14,481 bases of DNA from Ichthyophonus hoferi (Eukaryota; Opisthokonta; Ichthyosporea; Ichthyophonida; Ichthyophonidae), in NCBI GenBank assembly GCA_002751075.1, contig NAOQ01000929.1, positions 1 to 14,481 on the forward strand, given 5' to 3'. How positions within the stretch are numbered: the stretch's first letter is position 1; each line of letters starts with the position of its first letter. The position numbers were made by a program, and so were the translations under genes. The notes beneath the pieces are model-generated. The model ran no database searches. It was not told the DNA's origin and saw only the letters and a list, made by a program, of their open reading frames with translations. Positions 1-7,937 of the stretch are shown here, in pieces.

Positions 1-1095
1 GCCGCCTCCTTGATGCAGCTTGTTATTAGAATTTTGGTCAATCTATGCATGGAGTGATATAGTAAAGTTCATACGTGGGATGTGATAACCAGGATAGTCA
101 TAACATGTTTCGGACAACCTTAAGAAAGAGAATACGAATAAACACAAAAGGAGAACCAAATTAGAAACGGAAACCCCAAAAAATAAAACAAAAACAGATA
201 TTAGCATATCCCCATTCACAACACACACATCCCTATTATCACTGGTACCGTGAATATTGGCAAGGCATCTATTTCCATTGATACTGACAATTTAAGAAAG
301 AGTAAGGGTTGGCGTAGATTCAGCAGAGGATGCCACGATAGCAGCTCAGCATACAGAATACAACAAAAAGAACTTACTTTACACAAGTGAGGAAACTTTG
401 ACCCTTTGATTCACTCCATTAGATTCCATTCTATCCAAGTTAAATTCTTTTTACCATATTGTAGCAGCTTATATGTTCCAACTTGGGTTAAAAAAGAGAT
501 GTGACAGTAGGAAACGCCCTGACTTTCATAGAGTAAGCTATATGCCCATCTTTTTTGTGGCATTAGTTGAACAGAATAGCTAGTTGTATATCATGTCAAA
601 TGTATTACCTGAGGTTTTATATGGTGATTTAAGTGGATGTATCACATAAATAAATGTGATGAGGGGTTGCATGCAGGTCTTTGAATCGTACTTATGGGTT
701 AGAAATTATTAATGTATGTTTTTATTATCATATCAGTACCAATCAAGCACTTTAATTTCCAATAGTCTTCATATTATTGAATTTGACACCTATACCTTTA
801 GTTGCAGTTGGAGAATAGGCCGTACTGCATACTATAGTACAGTTTAATGTATAATGTAGTATAAATACAAGACATAATTTAACTGTTTTATTAGCGCAAA
901 GGATGATACTTACGACCAGATTTGATTGTATAAGGTTCGGTTGTCTTGTCTGCATTCAACTGATATCGGACCAAGCATTTCATGATCCGCTGGTAGTTAG
1001 CTTAGTAGTCTTTTGCGAATTGCATTAACCAATAAGGATCTTTACGATCGGTCTCATGTCTCACTCACTCATACATATTAATGAACACGGCTACA
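1..1095. other. Intergenic stretch, no gene recognised
   Basis: No reading frame here looks like a protein. The longest frames (43-228 and 752-955, minus strand) are short. The first is hydrophobic only because it is the complement of an A-rich tract. A small hairpin with arms atcaca/tgtgat lies near 640-660. No tRNA-like or repeat-family sequence was found before the LTR-like copy that begins at about 1096. Confidence 0.6.
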
Positions 1096-1117
1096 GGTGT
1101 TAACCAAAATTAACACC
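1096..1117. repeat. Terminal hairpin of LTR copy 1
   Basis: A perfect 8-bp stem (ggtgttaa / ttaacacc) closes a 6-nt loop (ccaaaa). The LTR start TGTTAAC sits in the left arm. The copy at 12890 has an equivalent hairpin. Confidence 0.75.
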
Positions 1118-1475
1118 TACAATAAACAAAGATCGGGAAAGTATAGAAATAAGTTTAAACAACTAATAAATGACCTGCTCACACATACGCAGCACCCTAG
1201 CTACCACACACGCACTTGGCATCATAGTTAATAAGAAAATCAAAGCATTGACTTTTTCCGAATTAGAGCAGAGGTATAATTACTACCGCCGGTTACGTAG
1301 AGAGTCGGTATATATATATATAGAGAGAGAGAATCTCCATCAATGCAACTGAGTCTTGTATACAGTTTGGATCAATTAGCTATTCCTAACACTAGCCCAG
1401 GGAAACCAACCATTATTCGCAAACCAATTGGAGATCCCAAAGAAGCCGGTGGGCAAGTCACTAGGATGATGTATT
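1096..1475 (+). mobile_element. Family A LTR-like fossil, copy 1
   Basis: This is a decayed solo LTR of a Ty1/copia-like family. It begins with TGTTAAC at 1098 inside a hairpin (arms ggtgttaa 1096-1103 and ttaacacc 1110-1117). A TATA-like tatagaaa follows at 1142-1149. The rest aligns by eye with the copies at 8850-9153 and 12890-13690. The strongest landmarks are the tataattacta...ttac.tagagagt block near 1275-1308, the gagtct...gatcaa.tagct.t block near 1350-1385, and the caattggagatccc block near 1420-1434. It is shorter than the copy at 12890. The 3' border is uncertain and no target-site duplication was found. It looks old and broken, with no coding capacity. Confidence 0.6.
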
Positions 1476-1480
1476 ACTAT

Positions 1481-1860
1481 TAGCGTAATTTAAATTTGAC
1501 AAAAAAAGATTACCAGCTTTTAACCAATTATTTTAAACCCGAAAAGTTAGTTATTCAAGTTGTTAAAACAGGAATATCTATAGGCGGTTTCGATCCAAAT
1601 GACAAGTTCCGCGATTAAAATTGCAACTGCGCATGTTATACGTATATAGATATATATTGAGTTATTCTTTTCATTTTAAAGGAATTATAATTTTTTTTAA
1701 AAAAAATATGTAAATTTATATATATATATATATACTTGTTTTCTTTTTGATTAGGAAATATATATATATATATATTGGGAAGAATTCAATTTTTATCGGG
1801 ACAGTTGTCATTTTGATTGTGAAGCCTATCATTTTGATCGAAAACCTATAATTCAGCTAT
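1481..1860. repeat. AT-rich stretch with TA tracts and T8A8 palindrome
   Basis: No gene is seen. Two TA dinucleotide tracts lie at about 1717-1735 and 1758-1776. A perfect T8A8 run (1691-1706) lies just upstream. The flanks are simple AT-rich sequence. Confidence 0.7.
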
Positions 1861-1865
1861 AAACA

Positions 1866-2008
1866 AATATTATTAGCAATTATTACTACCTATGTAGCCT
1901 GGGAAAAATAGTTGATGCAATCTATTGGTGGTAGATGGCCATTTAAGACGATCAAAATTGGACCAGCCAATGGTAGAGATCTTTCAACTATATATTAAGC
2001 CATTTCCT
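1866..2008 (-). repeat. Family C repeat, copy 1 (inverted)
   Basis: Read on the minus strand, this contains gaaatggctta, ccattggctgg.tcaatttt.at and taataattgctaataatatt in the same order as the plus-strand copy at 10874-11077. It has no coding capacity or transposase. It could be a non-autonomous DNA element or a piece of a larger one. The ends are not clear. Confidence 0.6.
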
Positions 2009-2139
2009 TACGTCAAGTATATCCAGAGTCAGCAGACACGGCCGCATAAGCGGTGTGGAATAAGACAAAAAAAGAACAACAATCCATTGTTATGTTAACC
2101 AGGTATGGGCATTTTTTGGCTATGTTTTGTTTTACACAG

Positions 2140-2395
2140 TGTCAATGGGTTAATCTACATGTAATCTCAATAATCTCATAAAATGCTTAGTTCTCTTGAA
2201 ACTTTTGTCACATAACAGGAGAGACTAAATATAATATATATATATATATATATAACCTACTGAGATGACATCATTTATATTTAATAAAGGTCACTGCGAA
2301 GAAGTTATTACTTGTGACCAAACAATATTTCATCATCGTTGGTGAATATCATTTGCATAGACACTCATGTTTATTTTATATAAAGTTGTAAGGAA
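2140..2395 (+). repeat. Family B repeat, copy 1
   Basis: This matches the reverse complement of 4139-4440 over most of its length. Landmarks in order are atctcaataat.tcataaaatgc (near 2165-2188), gtcacataacagga (near 2207), a TA tract (2229-2254), gacatcat, aaaggtcactg, and accaaacaatatttcatc...gacactca (near 2318-2370). The TA tract occupies the same relative place as a shorter run in the partner. No protein is encoded. Family affiliation is unknown; LTR or foldback-element DNA is possible. Confidence 0.65.
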
Positions 2396-2437
2396 CCGGA
2401 GATTGCACCAGCCGAGTCTTTGCTCCATTTTTCTATA

Positions 2438-2474
2438 CGAGACCCCTTTCGAGTGATCGAGTCGACAGGTCTCG
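2438..2474. repeat. Hairpin with cgagacc/ggtctcg arms
   Basis: Arms cgagacc (2438-2444) and ggtctcg (2468-2474) enclose a segment that itself holds tcga...tcga. The right arm region (tcgacaggtctcgt) recurs near 9700 as tcaacaggtctcgt in family D, so this may be a family D scrap. Confidence 0.5.
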
Positions 2475-2493
2475 TTTATTTATTCTTATTCAC

Positions 2494-2590
2494 AATTGTA
2501 GTAATTGCTAATAATGATAATAAATAAATCAATAATTATAACTATATAATAAAAAATCTAAAATAGATAAATATTCCTTTTTCTAAAAAA
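2494..2590 (+). repeat. Family C repeat, copy 2 (partial)
   Basis: It carries gtagtaattgctaataatg, then aataattataactatata and aaatattcctttt, in the order seen at 10600-10708 and 10985-11077. Only the AT-rich 3' half of the family is present. Confidence 0.55.
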
Positions 2591-2844
2591 AATTGCGTTG
2601 TTTTTCTATCCTGAATAATAGCCCTACTTACCACAGAATAACAGTATAGTATACTATCATACAATGCAATATAATATAATACTATAAAAAACAGTTATTC
2701 AATGTAATACAGTAAATACAAGACAATATAATGTACCATATTACTAAAATATTATACATTAAAATATAATATAATATCTAATAAGAATATAATCTGATTT
2801 GGTTCGAATCGGTAATGGCCGGGAATGGATTTGTAGAAATAAAA

Positions 2845-3207
2845 CTTGGTCGCTAGTTTGAAGTAAATTTGTTTTTAGATCGTACTCAGTTCGTTGCACG
2901 ACGATCAACGAGATTTGTCGAATCCACAGTACCAATAGAGATCGATGTCTTTTGGGTATCAGTGATTTGAGGAATGAATATGTGTTCCCCGTATATATGT
3001 ATTATGCTATATGTTTTGTTCATCCTCTGTTTGTTTAGGCTTTTTCTTCTTCTGATTGTAGTTTAATTCCGTATCATATGCTAAAAGTGTTGTTTTTAAT
3101 CTTTTATCAGGTGCTTGTCGATAGATTTTGCTTTATTCTTAAATGATCTCCGATGGGTTAACCTATTGATTTTCTAATTATTTAACGTGTTTAAAGCCTC
3201 CATAATG
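2845..3207 (+). repeat. Repeat R1, copy a (unrecognised family)
   Basis: This is a direct repeat of 4522-4920. Shared landmarks in order are tggtcgctagtttgaa, aaatttg, atcgta.tc.gttc, cc.aatagagat, agtgatttgaggaatga, ttca.cctc.gtttg, ccgtatca.a.gctaaaa, aatcttttat, and gggttaaccta.tg.ttttctaat. It ends near tttaaagcc. No reading frame is kept between the copies, no poly-A tail was found and no terminal inverted repeats are obvious. I do not recognise the family. Fragments of a retroelement interior or of an LTR are possible. Confidence 0.7.
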
Positions 3208-3224
3208 GTGGTACGGCTAGCGCT

Positions 3225-3242
3225 CTTTAAACTTAAGAGCTC
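3225..3242. repeat. Small hairpin after R1 copy a
   Basis: A gctctt / aagagc stem encloses a loop of about 7 nt immediately downstream of R1 copy a. It could be a chance foldback. Confidence 0.4.
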
Positions 3243-3277
3243 TCCCGACTCGCTCAATTTAAACCAGCTACCAACTA

Positions 3278-3370
3278 TAAAATATTATTTTGGTCGTAAG
3301 TAGTAATAAAATCCCAGTAGTAACCTTATCAGTTTAGTGCTTTTTTCCACAGTATTCAGAGCTCCAACTG
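3278..3370 (-). repeat. Family B repeat, copy 2 (inverted, partial)
   Basis: On the minus strand it reads gttggagctc, then tactgtggaaaa, then ataaggttactac, ttattacta and accaaaataatattt. This is the same order as the plus-strand copy at 3601-3790. The ttggag...ctgtgga segment resembles the 3' end of family A LTRs, so families A and B may share an end or be fused. Confidence 0.6.
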
Positions 3371-3377
3371 GGTGTTA

Positions 3378-3598
3378 TATATAGTGTATTAATGTATTTT
3401 TAAACAGTCAAATTAAAATATTACATTACAATACCAATCACAATTATATTATTATATTACTATGCTATTATATTATTATACTAATATACTATTATAATGC
3501 TGTACAATTGCATTGACATTATACTACTATGCTACGTTACTATTAGACTATTGTACTATTATACTGCTATACTTTTATACTATTATACTACTATAAAA
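3378..3598 (+). repeat. TA-rich block M1, imperfect (actattata) repeats
   Basis: These are imperfect repeats of ctattata/tactatta. The block is a direct repeat of 3866-4136: both begin with tagtgtat, then tatttttaaa, then ataccaat.acaa, and continue with ctatgctattat and atactaat.tactattat. Reading frames through it are Tyr/Leu/Ile-rich by composition and are not genes. Confidence 0.7.
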
Positions 3599-3600
3599 CA

Positions 3601-3790
3601 CATAATTGGAGCCCCCGATCCTGTGGAAAAAAAAATAGTACCATACATAGATAAGGTTACTACTAGAAACATATTACTTAACCAAATACTATTTCATCGT
3701 GGGCAAATATCATTTATATAGACACTCACAGTTATTTTATAAAAAGTACTCTAAATCTACTTGGTAACGTTTATTTGAAAACTTCCAAAA
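3601..3790 (+). repeat. Family B repeat, copy 3, with LTR-like 5' end
   Basis: It starts with ataattggagccccc and cctgtggaaaa, like the family A LTR 3' end. It continues with ataaggttactactag, ttacttaaccaaatactatttcatcg, ggcaaatatcatttatatagacactca, ttattttat and ttggtaacgtttat. The part from about 3650 to 3780 is an inverted partner of 4139-4290. Confidence 0.65.
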
Positions 3791-3865
3791 ATACTAATAG
3801 TCTAACATTACAGTAGTATAATAACATAATATTGCGGTTGTATTATAGTGCAATGGTATTATAGT

Positions 3866-4136
3866 ATTGTATTATAGTGTATACAGTTTATGCTATAATA
3901 TATTTTTAAATAAACGGATTGAAAATTTTCATTATAATACCAATTACAAGCACATTGTTATATTACTATGCTATTATAATATTATACTAATGTACTATTA
4001 TACTGCTATACTGCTATACTCTTGTGCTAATATATTACTATACTACAATACTATAATTCTTTTGTACTATAATACGACTACACTATTGTTCTACTATACT
4101 ACTGCGCTATTATACCATTAGTATGCTTATAATTTT
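3866..4136 (+). repeat. TA-rich block M2, imperfect (actattata) repeats
   Basis: Second copy of the block at 3378-3598. It sits between family B copies 3 and 4 and would form the loop if those two inverted arms paired. Confidence 0.7.
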
Positions 4137-4138
4137 TA

Positions 4139-4440
4139 AAATAAACGTTATCAAGTAGGGTTAAAGTATTTTACATAAAATAACCGAGTGTCTACATAAA
4201 TGATATTTGCCAGCGATGAAATATTATTTAGTCATAAACAATAGCTTCATAGCAGTGACCTTATTGTATATCTATGATGTCTTCTTAGTGATCGGTATAT
4301 ATTCAAATATACTCTGTCCTGTCACGTGACAACTCATTGTACAGCTGTGAAAATAACTTCAGCGAACTAGGCATTTTATGAAATTATCGAGATTAGATTA
4401 GCGCATTGAGATTATGGTGAACCCTATTAACTTTGGCAGC
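4139..4440 (-). repeat. Family B repeat, copy 4 (inverted, longest)
   Basis: The reverse complement matches 2140-2395 (upstream part and middle) and 3650-3780 (middle and inner end). It is the most complete family B copy and links the two shorter ones. It contains the palindrome TGTCACGTGACA at 4320-4331; the partner at about 2206 reads TGTCACATAACA. Confidence 0.65.
4320..4331. promoter_or_regulatory. 12-bp perfect palindrome with CACGTG core
   Basis: TGTCACGTGACA is perfectly self-complementary and holds an E-box CACGTG, a core bound by bHLH proteins in fungi and other eukaryotes. It lies inside a repeat and no gene follows, so a function is unproven. Confidence 0.35.
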
Positions 4441-4521
4441 CGATCCAATTGAAAGTGAGACTTGGATCTTTGCTTAACTAGTTAGTCCGATTCGGGACTA
4501 TAAGAATCGCGGGTCAGATAA

Positions 4522-4920
4522 TTTGGTCGCTAGTTTGAAATAAATTTGCTTCCGGATCGTATTCGGTTCAATGCACAGTGACCCGTGCCTCTTTCAGCTA
4601 AATTACTTCAATTCAGTGTCTTTTCGAACCCATAGTATCAATAGAGATGGACGCTATTGGGGTACCAGTAGTACCAGTGATTTGAGGAATGATTACGTGT
4701 CATTTATGTTTGTATACTAATATGTTTCACTCATCTTCCGTTTGCGTAAGATTTTTGTTTCTTTTAGCTGTAGTCTAACTCCGTATCACACGCTAAAACA
4801 AATTGTTTTGAATCTTTTATTGGAAGCTTGCCGATATAATTTGCTTCATTTTAAAATATCACAGGTGGGTTAACCTAGTGGTTTTCTAATCATTTGGTGT
4901 ATTTAAAGCCCTCCAGAATG
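4522..4920 (+). repeat. Repeat R1, copy b (unrecognised family)
   Basis: Direct repeat of 2845-3207, somewhat longer because of extra sequence around 4575-4620. It lies immediately beyond family B copy 4, while copy a lies inside the cluster. It shows no conserved frame, poly-A tail or recognised protein. A short hairpin, gtagc-aaa-gctac, lies just downstream near 4930-4943. Confidence 0.7.
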
Positions 4921-6130
4921 TTTACAATTGTAGCAAAGCTACATAATAGTGGAAATCCATCCATATTTCTTTAACAATAAACAGAAATTGACCACCTGTT
5001 TTGTTTGATTCAGATAAGATAACTATTGATTAGGCATCCTGCTTGACACAAGTCCTGCCGACTTGTTTAATAATAAAAGTATGTCTTAGCATATCTGTAC
5101 TCTGTGTAGCGAAAGAGATTCGTCAAAATGCCCCTTAGCTTGGTACTCCCTTTCCTTCTAAACGAATATAGGCCTCAGGAACATTCTTTCTCCACTTATT
5201 ATTCCTAGCATCTCAAATAAAATATACCGTTTAATTAATACAAACAGAAATTCATTTGAGAGTAAAACTTACAAATCTGGATAGGATATGATGCAAACCT
5301 TACTGTAAGCATGTCAGCAATTATACAATAATTACACAGTGGGCCTTGGTGTCAGGAGCCAGTTTACATTATTCCATATAATATATGGTCTGATTACACT
5401 AACTGATAATAGTTGGTTGGAGTCCCTCTGTACATCATACAACATTTCCACAACCTTCCAAATCTCACTCCACCTTTCACACGTATGGGAACACCAACAA
5501 CCTAGAGCATTTCAGTCATACTAATTATTCATAACCTTAAAGCTGCATGAAGAAGATAGCAGAAGCTATGGAAGTATTATGTACAACGATACCCAATTAG
5601 CTACTCATCTAATTGAAGAGAATTTGATTCACATGAAGTTTCAATAGCTTCCAACATGTAGATTTTTTTTTTCTGGGCTCATATCCAAGGAAACATTTAG
5701 AAGAGAAAAAAAGAAGAAAAAAAAGAAAACAGAAGGGAAGAAAGCAGTGTAAAAATAAATGTATTCAATTAGTGTGAGACAAGCCCCGTGTAATTAATGG
5801 GATGCTATAATCTATATAGTTGACAGTATATAACAACGACGGGATGGAGTAAGAGAAAAGAAAGCTATCATCAATTACAATAACTCAAAAGTACAGGTCA
5901 TCCACTGGATAGAAAAACAAAGAAAAAAAAAGGAAAAAACAATTGCATTTGATCACCGATACTTTCATTGTGCATTAGCTGATATTGTCGTAAGCAACTA
6001 GATATAACGGTGCTATCCTTTTTCCACAAGGTTAAATGAATAAATGACCGGATGTAACGTATGAACCTAGGCCAACAATATTAAAAATCAACCCATTAAG
6101 AATAACTAAAATTTATAAATGTCAAAAGAA
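4921..6130. other. Intergenic stretch downstream of the secreted-protein gene
   Basis: No gene or repeat family was recognised. The frame at 5339-5524 has no recognisable motif. The main compositional features are the purine-rich run at about 5698-5748 and shorter A/G runs near 5850-5940. Confidence 0.6.
5698..5748. repeat. Polypurine tract
   Basis: About 50 bases are almost entirely A and G on the plus strand, with one C-containing interruption, and a T9 run sits upstream near 5663. Such strand-asymmetric tracts can adopt triplex structure, or may be a decayed simple repeat. Confidence 0.6.
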
Positions 6131-6133
6131 AAT

Positions 6134-6139
6134 TTTATT
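6134..6139 (-). terminator. Candidate poly(A) signal AATAAA
   Basis: AATAAA on the minus strand, roughly 280 nt past the stop codon of the secreted-protein gene. No closer canonical hexamer was seen. It is a weak candidate because A-rich DNA often contains this hexamer by chance. Confidence 0.3.
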
Positions 6140-6416
6140 GACCTTCTAATGCCAACTACTAAACTATGCACATAAATTACAAGTCAACTGTGCCTCTAGT
6201 GTTGTACTATAGTATGTATGTTCAAAAAATAATTATAAAAAAGGTTATTAAGATAAACGCACCTCATATACAACAGCAGATGATATAAAGATATTGTTCT
6301 AGTGTCAAGAAGCTTCTCCCTAACAGGACCTATTAGACATATATTCTGATGGAAACTTCTACTTGTAATTTCTACCACCAGGCCAAAACATTGACCTTTT
6401 AAAAAGCGAAAAGACA

Positions 6417-6905
6417 TCACAATTGTAACGGGTTACGGAAATATACAAAGTCATTCTCATTCTCATTCTCTAATTGGGTAATGCTTAGTTGTCCAAGCGG
6501 TTGAGCATCAACAGCCAAAAACACGTTAGTAGTTGGTCCCTTAACATAAAAATCATCTTCATTGTGAACAACAAAAGAATTGCTGGGTCCATTAGATGTA
6601 ACTTTCACCTGCTTGACGTGCATAGTAGACATCCATGTTCCATGTGGAATTGATTTTATGCTAAATAAGAAGAACTGTCCAGCATTGATAACCTCAGATA
6701 CTTCCATCTTATGTTCGCGTAAACCACTAAAGGTTACTTTGACAAGGATATTCCACTTATCATTGTTTTGTACAGTTACACTGTACACATGTTTAGGTGG
6801 ACGGGCTCCAAGTCCCCCAATAATTCTTTCTTGAGCCATGGTTCCGGCAAATACTGCAAACATAAGAATGGACGCAAGAGTCAGATAACGCCAAAGTCTC
6901 CGCAT
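6417..6905 (-). CDS. Small secreted cysteine-free protein, unknown function
   Basis: A single uninterrupted frame of 162 residues, and the only convincing gene here. Residues 1-24 form a classical signal peptide: basic MRRLWR, a hydrophobic core at about 7-21, and a TMA cleavage site before Gln25. The mature part (about 138 residues) has no cysteine, no N-glycosylation sequon, no transmembrane segment and no ER-retention tail. Alternating hydrophobic strands at about 39-46, 52-59, 67-86, 94-103, 110-122, 127-133 and 139-145 suggest a beta-sandwich. A Glu/Asn run (LENENENDF, 145-153) comes from a cattct hexamer repeat. Residues 27-31 (RIIGG), with a following Pro and Tyr, resemble the activation end of trypsin-like proteases. 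However, no AAHC, DIAL or GDSGG motif follows, so it is not one. The first Met is chosen because it gives a full signal peptide. I do not recognise the family; a secreted effector-like or wall-associated protein is only a guess. Confidence 0.82.
   Translation of the reverse strand: MRRLWRYLTLASILMFAVFAGTMAQERIIGGLGARPPKHVYSVTVQNNDKWNILVKVTFSGLREHKMEVSEVINAGQFFLFSIKSIPHGTWMSTMHVKQVKVTSNGPSNSFVVHNEDDFYVKGPTTNVFLAVDAQPLGQLSITQLENENENDFVYFRNPLQL
6451..6472. repeat. Hexamer microsatellite inside the coding region
   Basis: About three and a half units of tcattc/cattct encode the alternating Asn-Glu run near the C-terminus of the secreted protein. The period of six keeps the frame, so copy-number changes would alter length by two residues. 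Confidence 0.8.
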
Positions 6906-7320
6906 AATGTTTGAATTGTTTATAAAAAAACATAAAAACTCCTACTCTAACAAGAATAAAAAAAGATCTTCAGCATGTAACGCTATATAACTGTTTGAAA
7001 TCACATCACTTAATGACTTTATTTTTAATTTAGATTGCGAGACTTATATTTGGAAGAAACTTTTAATGTCTCTGAAGAGCTATTATGCAATGGAAGGCTA
7101 TTCCAAACATATCGTCCCATGAGTGTCAACCATCAGCTCTTTTAAATTTACCCCTATCCGTTTCTAACTCCTCAAGCTACAGAGTTTTCTATTCCTGATA
7201 TATTTAGTATAGCCTAACATAATATAACCATCTTTATTCAAACAAAATAATATTTTAATATACATATATCTTAATCTTTCCTTTTAAATAAAAAAAATCT
7301 TATAACTGCAATAGCCATTA
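6906..7320. other. Upstream region of the secreted-protein gene
   Basis: Apart from the candidate TATA motifs close to the gene, this AT-rich stretch holds no gene or recognised repeat. No CCAAT motif in useful orientation was noticed. Confidence 0.5.
6984..6989 (-). promoter_or_regulatory. Candidate TATA box of the secreted-protein gene
   Basis: TATATA on the minus strand about 80 nt upstream of the ATG at 6905. A second TATAAA lies at about 6919-6924, only some 15-20 nt from the ATG, which would leave almost no leader. The distal one is therefore the better candidate. Confidence 0.35.
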
Positions 7321-7791
7321 ATGAGACAGGGGCTTGCAATGTTTTATTCAATACTAAACTATCAGAGAAAATCAGCTTCGTATGCCAAGCTGTTTACTCG
7401 ACGATGTATGCTTAACTTTAACATCAAAAATGCTAATTTGTTGGCAAGTCTTACGTCATGGGAATGGGAAAACTCATACCTCTTTAAGCGCTATTTTAAT
7501 TGGTTTTCAATTCCTATTAATTTGATTGGATTTTTGGCTCTTAATTTCTAATTGGCGGTACATTATGTAGGCACAAATGACTTCAGCATTTTCAGTATTA
7601 CTGATTGGCTCACTGTCATACTTGATAATCTTGTCATTAACATAGTGCAATTAGGTCGATTAGATTTTTTAAAAAACGTTAAAATACCTATTTTATGGTC
7701 AAGTAGTACATTCGGCATACATGTAATTGATGGGCTTACTAGATTACTGACAGGTTTGTATTTTTGCAATTTACTTAGTAATTATGTTTAA
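7321..7791 (+). pseudogene. Possible broken reading frame, hydrophobic product
   Basis: One reading frame stays open over about 157 codons with a single interruption, beginning MRQGLAMFYSILNY. This is longer than expected by chance for DNA so rich in A and T. The product would be rich in Leu, Ile, Asn and Phe, with hydrophobic stretches such as FSIPINLIGFLAL and WLTVILDNLVINIVQL. No known domain is recognised. It overlaps family D repeat sequence, and the related copy near 9568 does not keep the frame, so a chance frame remains a serious alternative. Confidence 0.25.
7498..7770 (+). repeat. Family D repeat, copy 1 (ATTGG-rich)
   Basis: It matches 9568-9720 in two parts. The first is attggttttcaa, ctcttaatt, aattggcggt, tcagtatt and ctgattggctcac (7498-7625). 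The second is tgggcttactagattactgacaggt (7731-7755), with about 100 bp of extra sequence between them. Four ATTGG motifs lie at 7499, 7525, 7551 and 7604. ATTGG is the reverse of the CCAAT box, so promoter-like content is possible. The similarity may resume near 7875-8000. Confidence 0.55.
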
Positions 7792-7937
7792 CATATCAGT
7801 AAGTAATGCATATGGGTCGATAACAATATAATTGATAAAATGAAAAGATTATCGACAGGTCAGTAATCTGGCGTGAAGTGGGGGCCCTAGTTTAAACATT
7901 CTCTTAAGGAGATACATTAAACAATCAAGAGTTTATT

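Noticed and set aside
43-228. Hydrophobic 61-residue minus-strand frame resembling a membrane peptide
   Set aside because: The Leu/Phe/Val content follows from an A-rich plus strand. There is no promoter, homologue or second copy in the window.
2805-2822. Pol III B-box-like ggttcgaatcg
   Set aside because: No A box lies at suitable distance upstream and no tRNA cloverleaf can be drawn; the corresponding place in R1 copy b lacks the motif.
3497-4121. Tyr/Leu/Ile-rich plus-strand frames
   Set aside because: They are translations of ctattata-type microsatellite blocks M1 and M2.
3378-4136. CRISPR array
   Set aside because: The repeats are degenerate microsatellites without constant repeat and unique spacer structure, and the setting is eukaryotic.
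4745-4770. Short intron-like gtaag...ttttag in R1 copy b
   Set aside because: About 22 nt is too short for splicing, and copy a lacks the 5' splice-like bases.
6196-6420. Minus-strand frame overlapping the gene's stop
   Set aside because: It begins at a GTG at the stop codon, lies in the probable 3' untranslated region and shows no motif.
6580-6834. Plus-strand frame of 84 codons
   Set aside because: It is antisense to the signal-peptide-bearing gene and has no protein character of its own.
6417-6905. Trypsin-like serine protease
   Set aside because: Only the RIIGG start resembles the family. There is no catalytic triad motif, no disulfide cysteines, and the length is too short.
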